Below the pieces are notes generated by a model. That model made no database searches, was not told where the DNA came from, and was given only the letters and a program-made list of their open reading frames with translations. Below are positions 50,677-59,128 of a stretch of DNA of 64,000 bases, in pieces. The position numbers were made by a program, and so were the translations under genes. How positions within the stretch are numbered: the stretch's first letter is position 1; each line of letters starts with the position of its first letter. Origin of the DNA: Arthrobacter jinronghuae (GTDB lineage Bacteria; Actinomycetota; Actinomycetes; Actinomycetales; Micrococcaceae). The stretch is from positions 248,001-312,000 of the forward strand of contig NZ_CP104263.1 in the NCBI RefSeq assembly GCF_025244825.1. The letters are read 5' to 3'.

Positions 50677-51933
50677 TCAGGTGCGGCTCGCCCGAGGCGC
50701 TCCAATGCCCGGGTCAATCCGGAACGGTCCGGCGGCGGACGGGCGGACATCGAAGTCGAAAATGGACGTCGGGATGTACACGGTGGAACACGAGTTCGGG
50801 ATGTCCACCACGCCGGACAGGCGGCCCTCGATGGGCGCGGCCCCGAGCAGCAGATAGGCCTGTTCCGGACTGTAGCCGAACTTTGTCAGGTAGTCGATCG
50901 CGTGCAGGCAGGCCCGCTGGTAGGACAGGTGCGAGTCAAGGTAGCGCTGCTCGCCGTCGAGCGTCACCGACGTGCCCGAAAATGCGATCCACTCACTGAA
51001 CTGCGGATCCACGTTGCCCGGCATAAAGACCGCATTCTCGGAGACACCGTAGGTCTCCATGCCGCCCTTGATGACGTCCACCCGGAGATCGATGAAGCCG
51101 CCCATCTCAATGGCACCGCAGAAGGTGATTTCGCCGTCGCCCTGGGAGAAGTGCAGGTCACCGACCGAAAGGTTCGCGCCGTCGACGAACACGGGGTACA
51201 AGATCCGGCTGCCCTTGGACAGGTTCTTGATGTCCTGGTTTCCGCCGTTCTCCCGCGGCGGCGCGGTACGGGCGGCTTCTGCGCCCACCCGTTCCCACTG
51301 GTCCCGGGGCAGGCCCCCGAGGACGGCGTGCTCGGACTCCGGCGGCAGTGCCAGCGGTGGAACGCGGTGCGGGTCGGTGGCGATCAGGTCCCCTTCCCGC
51401 CGGTTCCACTTGGCGAGCAGGTCCGACGACCGCGCGGTTCCCATCAGTCCGGGATGGATCAACCCCGTGAAGGAGACGCCGGGAACGTGCCGGGAGGTGG
51501 CGGTCTGGCCGGTGAAGTCCCAGACGGCCTTATAGGCGTCGGGGAACTGATCGGTGAGGAACCCGCCGCCGTTCTCGCGGGCGAAGATTCCCGTGTAACC
51601 CCAGCCCTGTCCCGCCAGCGGGCCGGAGTCCTCCTGCGGAATAGGGCCGACGTCGAGAATGTCCACCACCAGCAGGTCACCGGGACGGGCACCTTCCACA
51701 GCGAACGGGCCGCTGAGCTTGTGCACTGTCAGCAGCGGAGCGTTGAGGATGTCTTCGGCGGAATCGTCGTTGACGATGGCTCCGTCGAACCACTCGCGGC
51801 AGTCCACCCGGAAAGCCTCGCCGGGCCGCAGCACCGCAACCGGAGGTATTTCGGGATGCCACCGGTTGTGCCCCAGCTTTTCCTGGTCCTCAAACTTCCT
51901 GGCGGAATCAAGTGGAAAGACGGCCTTGGGCAT
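50677..51933 (-). CDS. fmdA: Acetamidase/formamidase
   Basis: A 418-aa FmdA/AmdA-family amidase releasing ammonia from formamide or acetamide. Visible family features include HNRWHPEIPPVAVLRPGEAF at the N-terminus, GDLLVVDILDVG, GVSFTGLIHPGLMGTA, the beta-rich SVGDLHFSQGDGEITFCGAIEMGG (conserved cysteine and Glu) and ending FDFDVRPSAAGP. GAGGAG lies 6 nt before the ATG at 51933. It is 35 nt downstream of the fmdB-like regulator, so the operon is fmdB-fmdA. Likely used to gain nitrogen. Confidence 0.93.
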   Translation of the reverse strand: MPKAVFPLDSARKFEDQEKLGHNRWHPEIPPVAVLRPGEAFRVDCREWFDGAIVNDDSAEDILNAPLLTVHKLSGPFAVEGARPGDLLVVDILDVGPIPQEDSGPLAGQGWGYTGIFARENGGGFLTDQFPDAYKAVWDFTGQTATSRHVPGVSFTGLIHPGLMGTARSSDLLAKWNRREGDLIATDPHRVPPLALPPESEHAVLGGLPRDQWERVGAEAARTAPPRENGGNQDIKNLSKGSRILYPVFVDGANLSVGDLHFSQGDGEITFCGAIEMGGFIDLRVDVIKGGMETYGVSENAVFMPGNVDPQFSEWIAFSGTSVTLDGEQRYLDSHLSYQRACLHAIDYLTKFGYSPEQAYLLLGAAPIEGRLSGVVDIPNSCSTVYIPTSIFDFDVRPSAAGPFRIDPGIGAPRASRT

Positions 51934-51968
51934 GGCTTCTCCTCTAACGGGGCGGACTCGTGGCGGGT

Positions 51969-52277
51969 TTAGTCGGGGCGGGGCAGCTTTCGGTGGAGCG
52001 GATTGGTGGTGTTTCTGCCGGCCGGGCGGGTGCCGGGACCGGGGGAGCGGACGACGTCGGGCTCCGAGGCGCTGCGCTCGGTGGACTCGATCAGGCGGTA
52101 CGCACTGGAGGAAGCGTGCGAGAGGTTGGGCGCAGTGAAGCGTCGCCGGGCGGGCGCCCCGCAGTCGGGGCAAGGGAGGGAAGCGGGCGCGGAGCCCATG
52201 CTCAGCCGGACCTCGAAGTCCGGGCAGATCGACCCTGCCGAACCACCGGCAGCACAGCGGTAGGCGTAGAGCGGCAT
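51969..52277 (-). CDS. fmdB: FmdB family zinc-ribbon protein
   Basis: A 102-aa FmdB-type protein. It begins MPLYAYRC and has the second knuckle CPDCG; FmdB proteins usually have CxxC in both knuckles. Here the first is widened to C-x9-C (CAAGGSAGSIC), which looks like a small insertion and may weaken zinc binding. The FmdB core (VRLSMGSAPASLPCPDCG, ARRRFTAP) is otherwise standard. A polar 50-residue tail follows. In other organisms FmdB regulates the formamidase gene. Confidence 0.85.
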   Translation of the reverse strand: MPLYAYRCAAGGSAGSICPDFEVRLSMGSAPASLPCPDCGAPARRRFTAPNLSHASSSAYRLIESTERSASEPDVVRSPGPGTRPAGRNTTNPLHRKLPRPD

Positions 52278-52278
52278 G

Positions 52279-52293
52279 TCGAAAGCCTTTCGA
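52279..52293 (-). promoter_or_regulatory. Palindrome overlapping the fmdB ribosome site
   Basis: TCGAAAG-C-CTTTCGA is a perfect 15-bp palindrome 2-16 nt upstream of the fmdB start codon. The AAAGG within its minus-strand reading would be the ribosome site, so a hairpin here could hide it. It could equally be a DNA operator. Confidence 0.5.
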
Positions 52294-52349
52294 TTCCACG
52301 CGGGAGCGTCATGGACTGGAAATAGCGGTGCCGCTCCGGCTTGCCCGAC

Positions 52350-52378
52350 AGCCTAGGGACGGGACCGGTGCGAGTCAA
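52350..52378 (-). promoter_or_regulatory. Promoter of the fmdBA operon
   Basis: TTGACT (-35, 52373-52378 on the minus strand) and TAGGCT (-10, 52350-52355) are spaced by 17 nt. The leader to the fmdB start would be about 65 nt. Confidence 0.65.
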
Positions 52379-52652
52379 CGGTAGGTGCGCGATGGCGATA
52401 TTCGACCGGCTGGAATTGTTTCCGGGAATTATCAGAATGAATTATAAAGGGATATCAGCATTAGGACTTTCGCTATTTCTATCGATTGCATCGGTGAGTA
52501 AAGCGCAATGCTTTCGTGGCGCAGCGCTCTCCGTGGAGCATGGTTCGAGCCCTTGCGCTCGATTGGTCCTGCCGCGGCATTAGTGCTATGTGGGCGTTTC
52601 TGCGATTGATCGAGAGGGCACCGTTGCAATCCGTTATTTACTGTAATTGGCG

Positions 52653-52667
52653 CTTTATGCCATAAAG
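52653..52667. promoter_or_regulatory. Palindrome before the BCCT gene
   Basis: CTTTATG-C-CATAAAG is a perfect 15-bp palindrome ending 9 nt before the BCCT start codon. Its AT content stands out from the coding background. Candidate repressor site. Confidence 0.5.
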
Positions 52668-52676
52668 TTTAGCGTT

Positions 52677-54611
52677 ATGAATTCCGACTCTTCACCCCCA
52701 GGGCACGCCGCAGGCACCACCGACGGTTCAAGCGGGCCCGGGTTGCCGATGCGCAGACCCGCCGGCCGCCCAGTTGAACGTGTGAAAAAAGCGCTGCGTA
52801 CTGCTGCTTCCGCCCCGGCTCTTAGCCTCCATCCCGGGCTGGTCCCGGGCATCAGCGTTGAGGACACCGGGGTCAGCTATCCGACCCGGCGCGGTGTGTT
52901 CATTTTTGCCATGGCCATCTCTCTCGCCGTTCTGGCGTGGGCGATTTTTGCCCCCGGCAACCTGAGTTCCGTGGGCACCGGCATGCAGGGCTGGGTGGTT
53001 GTGCATTTCGGCTGGCTGTTTAACGCCACCATGGTTGCAGCCGCGATCTTCATGCTGGTGGTCGGCTTCGGTCCGACCGGCAAGATCCGGCTGGGGGCCG
53101 ACGACAGCACGCCGGAGTACTCCACGGCGTCCTGGATCTCCATGCTGTTCGCAGCTGGTCTGGGCATCGCGCTGATCTTCTACGGGCCGATGGAACCGCT
53201 CAGCCATTTCCTCTCCCCGCCGCCCTCGACTGATGCCGAGGCCGGCACCTCCGCCGCCATCCTGCCGGCCATGGCGACCACCTTCCTGCACCAGGCCAGT
53301 CTCGCCTGGGTCATCTACGCCCTGGTGGGCGGCGCCCTGGCCTACGCCTCGTTCCGGCGAGGCCGGTTGCCGCTGATATCGTCGCTGTTTGAACCGGTCT
53401 TCCCCGACGGCAACAACCGGGTACTGGGAAAGATCATCGATGTTTCCGCCGTGCTGGTGACACTGTTCGGCACCGCGACCTCGCTGGGCATCGGCGCGCT
53501 CCAGATCCGCACCGGAGTCTCGATCATCACGGGCCAGGAGCTGGGCAACAGCTTCGTCGTCGTCGCCATCAGCCTCCTGACGGTAGTCTTCACCATTTCC
53601 GCGGTCGCCGGCATCAAGAAGGGCATCCGGCTGCTCTCCAACCTCAACATGACCCTGGTCATTCTGCTGACGCTCTTTGTCCTGCTGACCGGGCCGACGT
53701 TCTTCCTGCTCGATCTGCTGCCGGCCTCGCTCATCGCGTTTGTCGGCAACCTGCCGGACATGCTGACCGTCTTCGCCGGCCAGGGCGCCGAGCAGGAGGC
53801 CTTCCTGACCGGCTGGACCACCCTGTACTGGGCCTGGTGGATCTCCTGGTCGCCGTTCGTGGGAATGTTCATCGCCAAGATCTCCAAGGGCCGCACCCTG
53901 CGCCAGTTCGTCACCGTCGTCGTCTTCGTTCCCTTGACCATCTCCATCTGCTGGTACACGGTCTTCGGCGGCACCGCCATCTGGATGAACCGGAACGGGC
54001 AGGACCTGGCCGTGAAGGGCAGCGGAGAGAACGTCATGTTCGATCTGCTGGCCAACCTGCCGTTCAGCTCGGTGACGCCCATCGTGTGCATGCTCGCGAT
54101 TCTGGTCTTCTTTGTCACCGCCGCGGACTCGGCCGCCAACGTCATGGGCTCGATGTCCCAGTCGGGCCGGCCCGTGCCCTCGAAATCGGTGACCATCATC
54201 TGGTCGGCGGCACTCGGGCTGATCGCTATGTTCCTGCTGCTGGCCGGGGGCCGCAACGCCCTTTCGGGACTCCAGGCCATCATGGTGACCTGTGCCCTGC
54301 CGTTCACCATCATCCTCGTCGGCGTGATGGTCTCCTGGGCCAAGGACCTCCGCAACGACCCGCTGATGATCCGGCGCCGGTATGCGCTGGAGGCCATCAG
54401 CGGCGGCGTGCGCCGCGGTATCGACGAGCACGGAGACGACTTCGTCTTCGGCACCGCGCACGTGCCGGAGGCTGAAGGCGCCGGCGCCGACTTTGAGAGC
54501 GACGATCCCGCCCTCACCGAGTGGTACACGGACAACGTGCAGGACCCGGACGTCGTGGAGGGCCCGGAGGAGGAACACTCGGGCAAGGCGAAAGCCGGCG
54601 CCGTCGACTAG
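52677..54611 (+). CDS. BCCT family osmolyte/betaine transporter
   Basis: A 644-aa BCCT carrier for betaine, choline, carnitine or a similar trimethylammonium compound, driven by sodium or protons. It has 12 hydrophobic segments with a long polar N-terminus (about 75 residues) and an acidic C-terminal tail of about 70 residues that may sense osmotic state. Family motifs are ASWISMLFAAGLGIALIFYGPMEP (segment 2; G-x-G in the sodium/ligand site) and FLTGWTTLYWAWWISWSPFVGMFIAKISKGR (segment 8; the W-W-x-x-W tryptophans). The ATG at 52677 is used, although no ribosome site is visible. Confidence 0.92.
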   Translation: MNSDSSPPGHAAGTTDGSSGPGLPMRRPAGRPVERVKKALRTAASAPALSLHPGLVPGISVEDTGVSYPTRRGVFIFAMAISLAVLAWAIFAPGNLSSVGTGMQGWVVVHFGWLFNATMVAAAIFMLVVGFGPTGKIRLGADDSTPEYSTASWISMLFAAGLGIALIFYGPMEPLSHFLSPPPSTDAEAGTSAAILPAMATTFLHQASLAWVIYALVGGALAYASFRRGRLPLISSLFEPVFPDGNNRVLGKIIDVSAVLVTLFGTATSLGIGALQIRTGVSIITGQELGNSFVVVAISLLTVVFTISAVAGIKKGIRLLSNLNMTLVILLTLFVLLTGPTFFLLDLLPASLIAFVGNLPDMLTVFAGQGAEQEAFLTGWTTLYWAWWISWSPFVGMFIAKISKGRTLRQFVTVVVFVPLTISICWYTVFGGTAIWMNRNGQDLAVKGSGENVMFDLLANLPFSSVTPIVCMLAILVFFVTAADSAANVMGSMSQSGRPVPSKSVTIIWSAALGLIAMFLLLAGGRNALSGLQAIMVTCALPFTIILVGVMVSWAKDLRNDPLMIRRRYALEAISGGVRRGIDEHGDDFVFGTAHVPEAEGAGADFESDDPALTEWYTDNVQDPDVVEGPEEEHSGKAKAGAVD

Positions 54612-54624
54612 CGCTCTTGCCTGG

Positions 54625-55653
54625 TTACTTCCCCACAAGCTCCGGATGGTGCAGCTTGGCCACCTGCGGGTGCGCCCGCAGCCAGCCCTTCAGGACATTG
54701 GCGCCGTAGGACGCCAGCATGGGGTTGTCCGGATCATCGGAAATACCGCGGGACTGCGCGGCCAGCTCGGCGGGAAGCTGCACGGGGTCGATCACCGTGT
54801 CCAGCCGCGGAGACCAGAAGAAGGGAATGGCGTAGCGGTCCACTCCGGGCGCCGGCGCCAGGACACGGTGGATGGTGGCGGAAAGGTAGCCCTGGGTGGC
54901 TACCTCGAGCATTTCGCCCAGGTTCACCACCAGTGCGCCGGGGATGGGTTCCACCGGAAGCCAGGTATCGGACTCGTGCGGCTTCACTTCCAGGCCGCCC
55001 ACCGAATCCTGCAGCAGCAGGGTGATGAAGCCGTAGTCGGCGTGGGCGCCCACGCCCTGGGTGCCGGCTTCCTTCACGACGCCGCCCACATAGTGGATGA
55101 GCTTGGCCATCCAGGCGGGGGTGTCCTCGAAGGGTTCGGTGAAGTGGTCCTCGGGCAGTTCCAGGGACACTGCGATGGCGCTGAGCAGCTCCGCACCCAC
55201 CCAGCTCATGGCCTCCGCCCAGTCCATGGCGGTGGAGCGCAGTTCGGGCAGCACCTCGTCCGGGAACTGGTTGGGCCCCTGGACCAGCCAGTACGGCTGG
55301 TCCGCAGGATAGTCCGCTACGGGTGCGCGTTCCGGACCGAAGTCCACCTGCTCACGGGCATCGGGGCGGCCCTTGGTGATTTCGGTGCCGAGCCGGGTGT
55401 AGCCGCGGAAGTGCGGGGAATTGCGGTTGTCCAGGGCCAGCCGGTCCTCGAGCGGCAGGTCGAAGAACCGCTTCGTGACGTCGAACAGCTCCTCCACCCG
55501 GGCCTGCGCGGCGCCGTAGCCGACCAGCTGGAAGAAGCCGATCCGGTGCGTGGCGTCACGCAGTTGGTCGATGAACTCGGGATTGAAGGAGCCGTCGGCA
55601 TCGCGTGCCGTGCTCAGGTCCAGGACGGGAATTGACTCGGGAATAGCACTCAT
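54625..55653 (-). CDS. Isopenicillin-N-synthase-like 2-oxoglutarate/Fe(II) oxygenase
   Basis: A 342-aa non-heme iron oxygenase. The N-terminal DIOX domain has PVLDLSTARDADG and IGFFQLVGYGAA; the catalytic domain contains the Fe ligands H-x-D in GVGAHADYGFITLLLQD and a distal His in LSATIHRVL, followed by RYAIPFFWSP, which supplies the R-x-S/A-type cosubstrate contact. Member of the large dioxygenase group that includes plant-type hydroxylases and bacterial IPNS-like enzymes. Substrate unknown. Convergent with the BCCT gene (13 nt gap). Confidence 0.92.
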   Translation of the reverse strand: MSAIPESIPVLDLSTARDADGSFNPEFIDQLRDATHRIGFFQLVGYGAAQARVEELFDVTKRFFDLPLEDRLALDNRNSPHFRGYTRLGTEITKGRPDAREQVDFGPERAPVADYPADQPYWLVQGPNQFPDEVLPELRSTAMDWAEAMSWVGAELLSAIAVSLELPEDHFTEPFEDTPAWMAKLIHYVGGVVKEAGTQGVGAHADYGFITLLLQDSVGGLEVKPHESDTWLPVEPIPGALVVNLGEMLEVATQGYLSATIHRVLAPAPGVDRYAIPFFWSPRLDTVIDPVQLPAELAAQSRGISDDPDNPMLASYGANVLKGWLRAHPQVAKLHHPELVGK

Positions 55654-55813
55654 AGCGGCAAGCTATCACCGGGCCTGTCAAGTTCGAACCAAATATTACG
55701 AAGTGCTAGGAATCACGTCCCCGTGTTTCCTGCGAGTAGGCACGGAAGCCGGAATTGGGTATTCCGCTCGGAGATGGGATGCAATGGAAGCAGACCAATC
55801 GAAAGGGAGCTCC

Positions 55814-56350
55814 GTGGAGGACAACGCCTTGTATGACAACTCGTACGACAATACGAACGACACCTTGTACGACATCCCCCTGACCATGCTGGACGGCGCC
55901 GAAACCACCTTCGGAGAGCTGTTCCGCGGCAAGGCCGTGCTGGTGGTGAACGTTGCCTCGCGCTGCGGTTTTACCTCCCAGTACGAGGGGCTGCAGGCCC
56001 TCTACGAAACCTACGAGCACCGGAACTTCACCATCCTCGGCGTGCCCAGCAACTCCTTCGCCGGGCAGGAACCGGGCACCAACGAAGAGATTGCCGAGTT
56101 CTGTTCGCGGAACTTCGGCGTCACCTTCCCGCTGACCGCCAAGGCCGAGGTCAACGGACCGAACCGGCACCCGCTCTACGCAGCCCTGACCCGGTTCCAT
56201 GACGGCGAACTGGGCGACGATATCGGCTGGAACTTCGAGAAGTTTCTCATCACCGACAGCGGCGAGATTGTGGGCCGCTTCGCGTCCAAGATTGCGCCCG
56301 GGGCACCGGAAATCCAGGAATCCGTAGAAGCGGTCCTGCGCCTGGAGTAA
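55814..56350 (+). CDS. Glutathione peroxidase family protein
   Basis: A 178-aa thioredoxin-fold peroxidase. The peroxidatic Cys is in NVASRCGFTSQYEGL (Cys51), with the partner Gln in NSFAGQEPG (Gln85) and Trp in GWNFEKFL (Trp139), the standard catalytic triad. Because this clade makes mycothiol rather than glutathione, the true electron donor is probably thioredoxin. I choose the GTG at 55814, with GGGAG 4 nt upstream; the ATG at 55784 is an alternative. The Asp/Asn/Tyr-rich leader (residues 1-20) is unusual. Confidence 0.88.
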   Translation: MEDNALYDNSYDNTNDTLYDIPLTMLDGAETTFGELFRGKAVLVVNVASRCGFTSQYEGLQALYETYEHRNFTILGVPSNSFAGQEPGTNEEIAEFCSRNFGVTFPLTAKAEVNGPNRHPLYAALTRFHDGELGDDIGWNFEKFLITDSGEIVGRFASKIAPGAPEIQESVEAVLRLE

Positions 56351-56371
56351 GGCTCCGTCGCCGGGGGAGTG

Positions 56372-57271
56372 CTAGACGACGACGGCGTCGTCCGCTGCTT
56401 CCCCGGCAGCCATCGCCACCCAGCGCTCAAAGTAGGCTGCACCGGCGTCGTCGTGGATCAGGGACCCGGCCGTCAGCACCGGATAAGGCGTGGACGGGAC
56501 CCCGTCCGCCGGCCGCACGTCCACGTGCGCGACGTCGTACCCCAGTGCGTGCAGTTCGTCGGCCATGGCGTAATCGGTGCGCGAATCGCCGACCGTCCGC
56601 CAGATCTGCGGAACCGGCGTGCCGTCCGCTTCGAGCAGGGACAGCGCGCGCCGGGCGCCCAGATCCTTGCCCACTCCCATGGCTTCGATGTCGGTGGAGA
56701 TGATGGTGGGATCAATGCGGAAGGCAACGGCTCCACGGGCGTCCGGGATGGCATGCTCCAAACGCCGGCCGCCCATTCCGGCCAGTGACATCTGTTCCAG
56801 TGCGTCCGCGTCGAAGCGGCGCTGGTCCGTGAGGTAGTCCGAGTTGTCCACCTGCAGGTGCTGCTCCACGGAGACCATGGCCAGCTTGGTTTCGTCGAAG
56901 AACATGGTCTCGGAGTACTTGGCGGCCACCAGGTCGCGGATGGCCTCGGCGTAGTCTCCGGGGACCTTCAGTTCGGGGTCCACCTGGGGCTGGTCCGAGC
57001 CGGTCCCGTCGAAGGAGAACCAGACGGCGCCCTTTTCACACACGGCGTGTAGCCGCACCCCCTCCGGCAGTCCCGCTGCCATCATCGGCTGCATGACCTG
57101 TTCGCGGATGAAGGCATCGGAACGGCCCGTATTGAAAATGACCGGCCAGCCTGCTGATGCCAGCGTAACCAGGTCCCGGATGATGGAGGGGCGGACGCTC
57201 CGGGAGACGGGGCTGGCCACGGGGCCGTCGACGTCGAGCAGGAGACCGATTCGGGGAGCAGAGGTGTTCAC
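56372..57271 (-). CDS. HAD family hydrolase
   Basis: A 299-aa haloacid-dehalogenase-like hydrolase. Motif I is LLLDVDGPVASP near residues 9-20 (catalytic D-x-D), motif II TGRSD around 45, motif IV WRTVGDSRTDYAMADEL near 230 (G-D-S-R-x-D). A cap domain lies between. The Cof/sucrose-phosphatase-like layout suggests a sugar-phosphate phosphatase. The GTG at 57271 is chosen as it begins next to the fold and follows GGGGAG, although that site abuts the codon; the ATG at 57307 is an alternative. Confidence 0.85.
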   Translation of the reverse strand: MNTSAPRIGLLLDVDGPVASPVSRSVRPSIIRDLVTLASAGWPVIFNTGRSDAFIREQVMQPMMAAGLPEGVRLHAVCEKGAVWFSFDGTGSDQPQVDPELKVPGDYAEAIRDLVAAKYSETMFFDETKLAMVSVEQHLQVDNSDYLTDQRRFDADALEQMSLAGMGGRRLEHAIPDARGAVAFRIDPTIISTDIEAMGVGKDLGARRALSLLEADGTPVPQIWRTVGDSRTDYAMADELHALGYDVAHVDVRPADGVPSTPYPVLTAGSLIHDDAGAAYFERWVAMAAGEAADDAVVV

Positions 57272-57410
57272 CTCCCCAGTATCCCGTGTCCGCGCCGGGT
57301 ACCGCATTTTCGTGTCTCGGGCGCAATCAGCGGCCTAATCGGGGCTTTTGCCTGCGGCGCGCCCGAGCACCGCTGTTTCTTTGGGTGCGGATGTTATCTA
57401 CTCTGTACTA

Positions 57411-57710
57411 GTGATCTTCAAAGCTGTTGGCGACGTACGCCCCTACCCTGACCATGGATACGTAACACCGAAGGACTGGGCAGCGGTACCTCCCCGGCAG
57501 GTTCGCCTGGATGAACTGGTGACCACGAAGGCCACACTGGACCTCGGCGCGCTGCTGGCCGAGGATTCCACCTTTTTCGGAGACCTGTTCCCGCACGTCG
57601 TCCAATGGAAGGGCACCATGTACCTTGAAGACGGATTGCACCGGGCCGTAAGGACGGCGTTGCACCAGCGGACCATACTGCACGCACGCGTGCTGGTCCT
57701 CGATGACTAA
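57411..57710 (+). CDS. VapB-like small protein (LytR_C partner)
   Basis: A 99-aa protein with the start GTG-ATC-TTC (VIFKAVGDVRPYPDHG). It contains WAAVPPRQVRLDELVTTKAT and EDSTFFGDLFPHVVQWKGTM. This conserved actinobacterial family is often called a VapB antitoxin, but a VapC partner is absent and the fold is not the usual AbrB or RHH. It overlaps the LytR_C gene by 8 nt, a coupling conserved in related genomes as far as I know. The antitoxin name should be treated with caution. Confidence 0.72.
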   Translation: MIFKAVGDVRPYPDHGYVTPKDWAAVPPRQVRLDELVTTKATLDLGALLAEDSTFFGDLFPHVVQWKGTMYLEDGLHRAVRTALHQRTILHARVLVLDD

Positions 57711-58380
57711 AGAGCCCCCTGAGGGGCGGCACCGCGGCAACCCTGCGAAGAGTGATCCAAGGGAATGGCACGGGCACCGGATCATCACCGGAGGCGACCT
57801 CGGTGCGGTATTTGCACCGACCGACGAACCGGAGGTGGTCCGGCGTGCGAGACGGCGCCGGCGGCTGCATAATTCAGTGGTCGGGTTCCTGGCGTTGCTG
57901 CTCGTGCTGGCGGTGATCCTGGCGCAGGGATTGATTTCGGGGTGGGTACGGCTGCCCAGTGCAGCACCCAGTACCTCTGCGGGTCCGGTGGACGAATGTC
58001 CGGCCGGGCCTTTTCCGTATCTGGACCCCGCCACCGTGACGGTCAATGTCTACAACGCGACGGCATCGCCGGGCCTGGGCGGAACCGTCGGAAACGCCCT
58101 GAACGAGCGCGGCTTCCGGGTGGACCGGGTAGGCAACAGCAGCGTGAACCGTTCCGGCATGACCGCGCTGGTGCTTTCCGGACCCTCCGGCCTCGCCGCC
58201 GCGTACACGCTGCAGCAGCACATTCCCGGCACGGACTACGTCCTGGACGAGCGGACGGACGCATCGGTGGACGTGGTGATTGGCTCCGGATTCCAGGAAC
58301 TTCTCCCGGCGGAACAGGCAGTAGCCGCGGGACCGGGTGCGCTGAGTTGTCCAGGCACTTCGACGCCGGACGGGCAGTAA
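57703..58380 (+). CDS. LytR C-terminal domain membrane protein
   Basis: A 225-aa protein with a basic cytoplasmic head (residues 1-55), one membrane segment (about 58-78) and an extracellular LytR_C domain (about 105-200: TVTVNVYNATASPGLGGTVGNALNERGF...VGNSSVNRSGMTALVLSG). LytR_C domains occur in proteins linked to wall polymer attachment. The start overlaps the VapB-like gene. Probably membrane-bound envelope protein; role unknown. Confidence 0.88.
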   Translation: MTKEPPEGRHRGNPAKSDPREWHGHRIITGGDLGAVFAPTDEPEVVRRARRRRRLHNSVVGFLALLLVLAVILAQGLISGWVRLPSAAPSTSAGPVDECPAGPFPYLDPATVTVNVYNATASPGLGGTVGNALNERGFRVDRVGNSSVNRSGMTALVLSGPSGLAAAYTLQQHIPGTDYVLDERTDASVDVVIGSGFQELLPAEQAVAAGPGALSCPGTSTPDGQ

Positions 58381-58384
58381 CGCG

Positions 58385-59128
58385 GTGGGCCTGCCGCACA
58401 GTGAAACACGCGGGTTTCGACACCGGCAGGAACCGGCGGAGGTGCAGCTGGCCGTCCGGCGGCTGGACGCAGTGGACCTCGGGGCCGCGGCCAGCCTGGG
58501 AACCGCCGTACAGGCACGGGCGAAGGGATTCCATCACGAGGAGGACCGCCGTCGTTTCCTTGCCGGGCGGCTGGCCGCCCGGTCCCTGGTGGCCGGGTAC
58601 CTGCAGGCACCTGAGGACACGGTGACCGCGGTGGCGCACTGTCCTGACTGTTTGCACGGCAATGACGGAAGCCACGGGGAGCCGCGCTATTTCATTGCGG
58701 GCAGGCCCATCCCGCTCAAAGTCAGTTTCAGCCGTTCCGGGAACTGGCTCGCGGCGGCGCTCGCCCGGACGCGCGTGGGGGTGGACCTGGAAGACTCCGC
58801 AGCAAAGGCGTTCGCTGATACGGCGGTGGAGGACGTGATGGCCACCGGTGCGGAAAGGGCAGCCATCGCCGCCGTGGCGGTTCCGGACCGCCCCCGCCTG
58901 CGGGCGCAGATCTGGGTACGGAAGGAGGCCCTGCTGAAGGCGTCAGGCCAAGGGCTCCGGGTTGATCCGCGCAGTGTGGAAACCGGTTCCGACGAACGGG
59001 TGCGGGAAAAGGGCCTCGGATTCAGCGGGCTGCGCGCGTACGACGTCGAGCCAGAGCAGTTCGGACTGCCAGCCTCCTTTGCGCTGTCCTACGCCGTGGA
59101 CGCGAGGGAGGCGGACGGGTTGGCTTAG
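58385..59128 (+). CDS. 4'-phosphopantetheinyl transferase superfamily protein (Sfp type)
   Basis: A 247-aa PPTase that would transfer phosphopantetheine from CoA to a carrier-domain serine. The metal motif VGVDLED is at residues 131-137 and WVRKEALLKASGQGL at 177-191 is the K-E-A-x-x-K signature. The GTG at 58385 starts 4 nt past the LytR_C stop. The Pls-type NRPS starts 1.6 kb downstream and needs such activation. Ferredoxin-type C-P-D-C near residue 86 is unusual for the family and may bind zinc. Confidence 0.92.
   Translation: MGLPHSETRGFRHRQEPAEVQLAVRRLDAVDLGAAASLGTAVQARAKGFHHEEDRRRFLAGRLAARSLVAGYLQAPEDTVTAVAHCPDCLHGNDGSHGEPRYFIAGRPIPLKVSFSRSGNWLAAALARTRVGVDLEDSAAKAFADTAVEDVMATGAERAAIAAVAVPDRPRLRAQIWVRKEALLKASGQGLRVDPRSVETGSDERVREKGLGFSGLRAYDVEPEQFGLPASFALSYAVDAREADGLA

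Larger units (their letters stand above)
52278..52676. other. Intergenic region between fmdB and the BCCT gene
   Basis: This 399-nt region contains the fmdBA promoter and leader palindrome on the left, an AT-rich island at about 52395-52500, a compact structured segment at 52503-52560 (7-bp AGCGCAA/TTGCGCT end stem, inner GCTC/GAGC stem and GGTTCGAGCCC), and a palindrome (52653-52667) just before the BCCT start. No coding sequence seen. Confidence 0.5.

Noticed and set aside
52503..52560. Possible tRNA because of GGTTCGAGCCC and a 7-bp end stem
   Set aside because: Only 58 nt long, no D-arm, no proper anticodon arm, and the T-stem would have to share bases with the acceptor stem; kept as an unexplained structure, not called a tRNA.
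52728..54638. Very long open frame (over 600 codons) antisense to the BCCT gene
   Set aside because: It mirrors the third-position GC bias of the real gene and gives a low-complexity Asp/Glu/Arg/Gly product with no family resemblance.
57411..57710. Complete VapBC toxin-antitoxin locus
   Set aside because: No PIN-domain VapC gene on either side.
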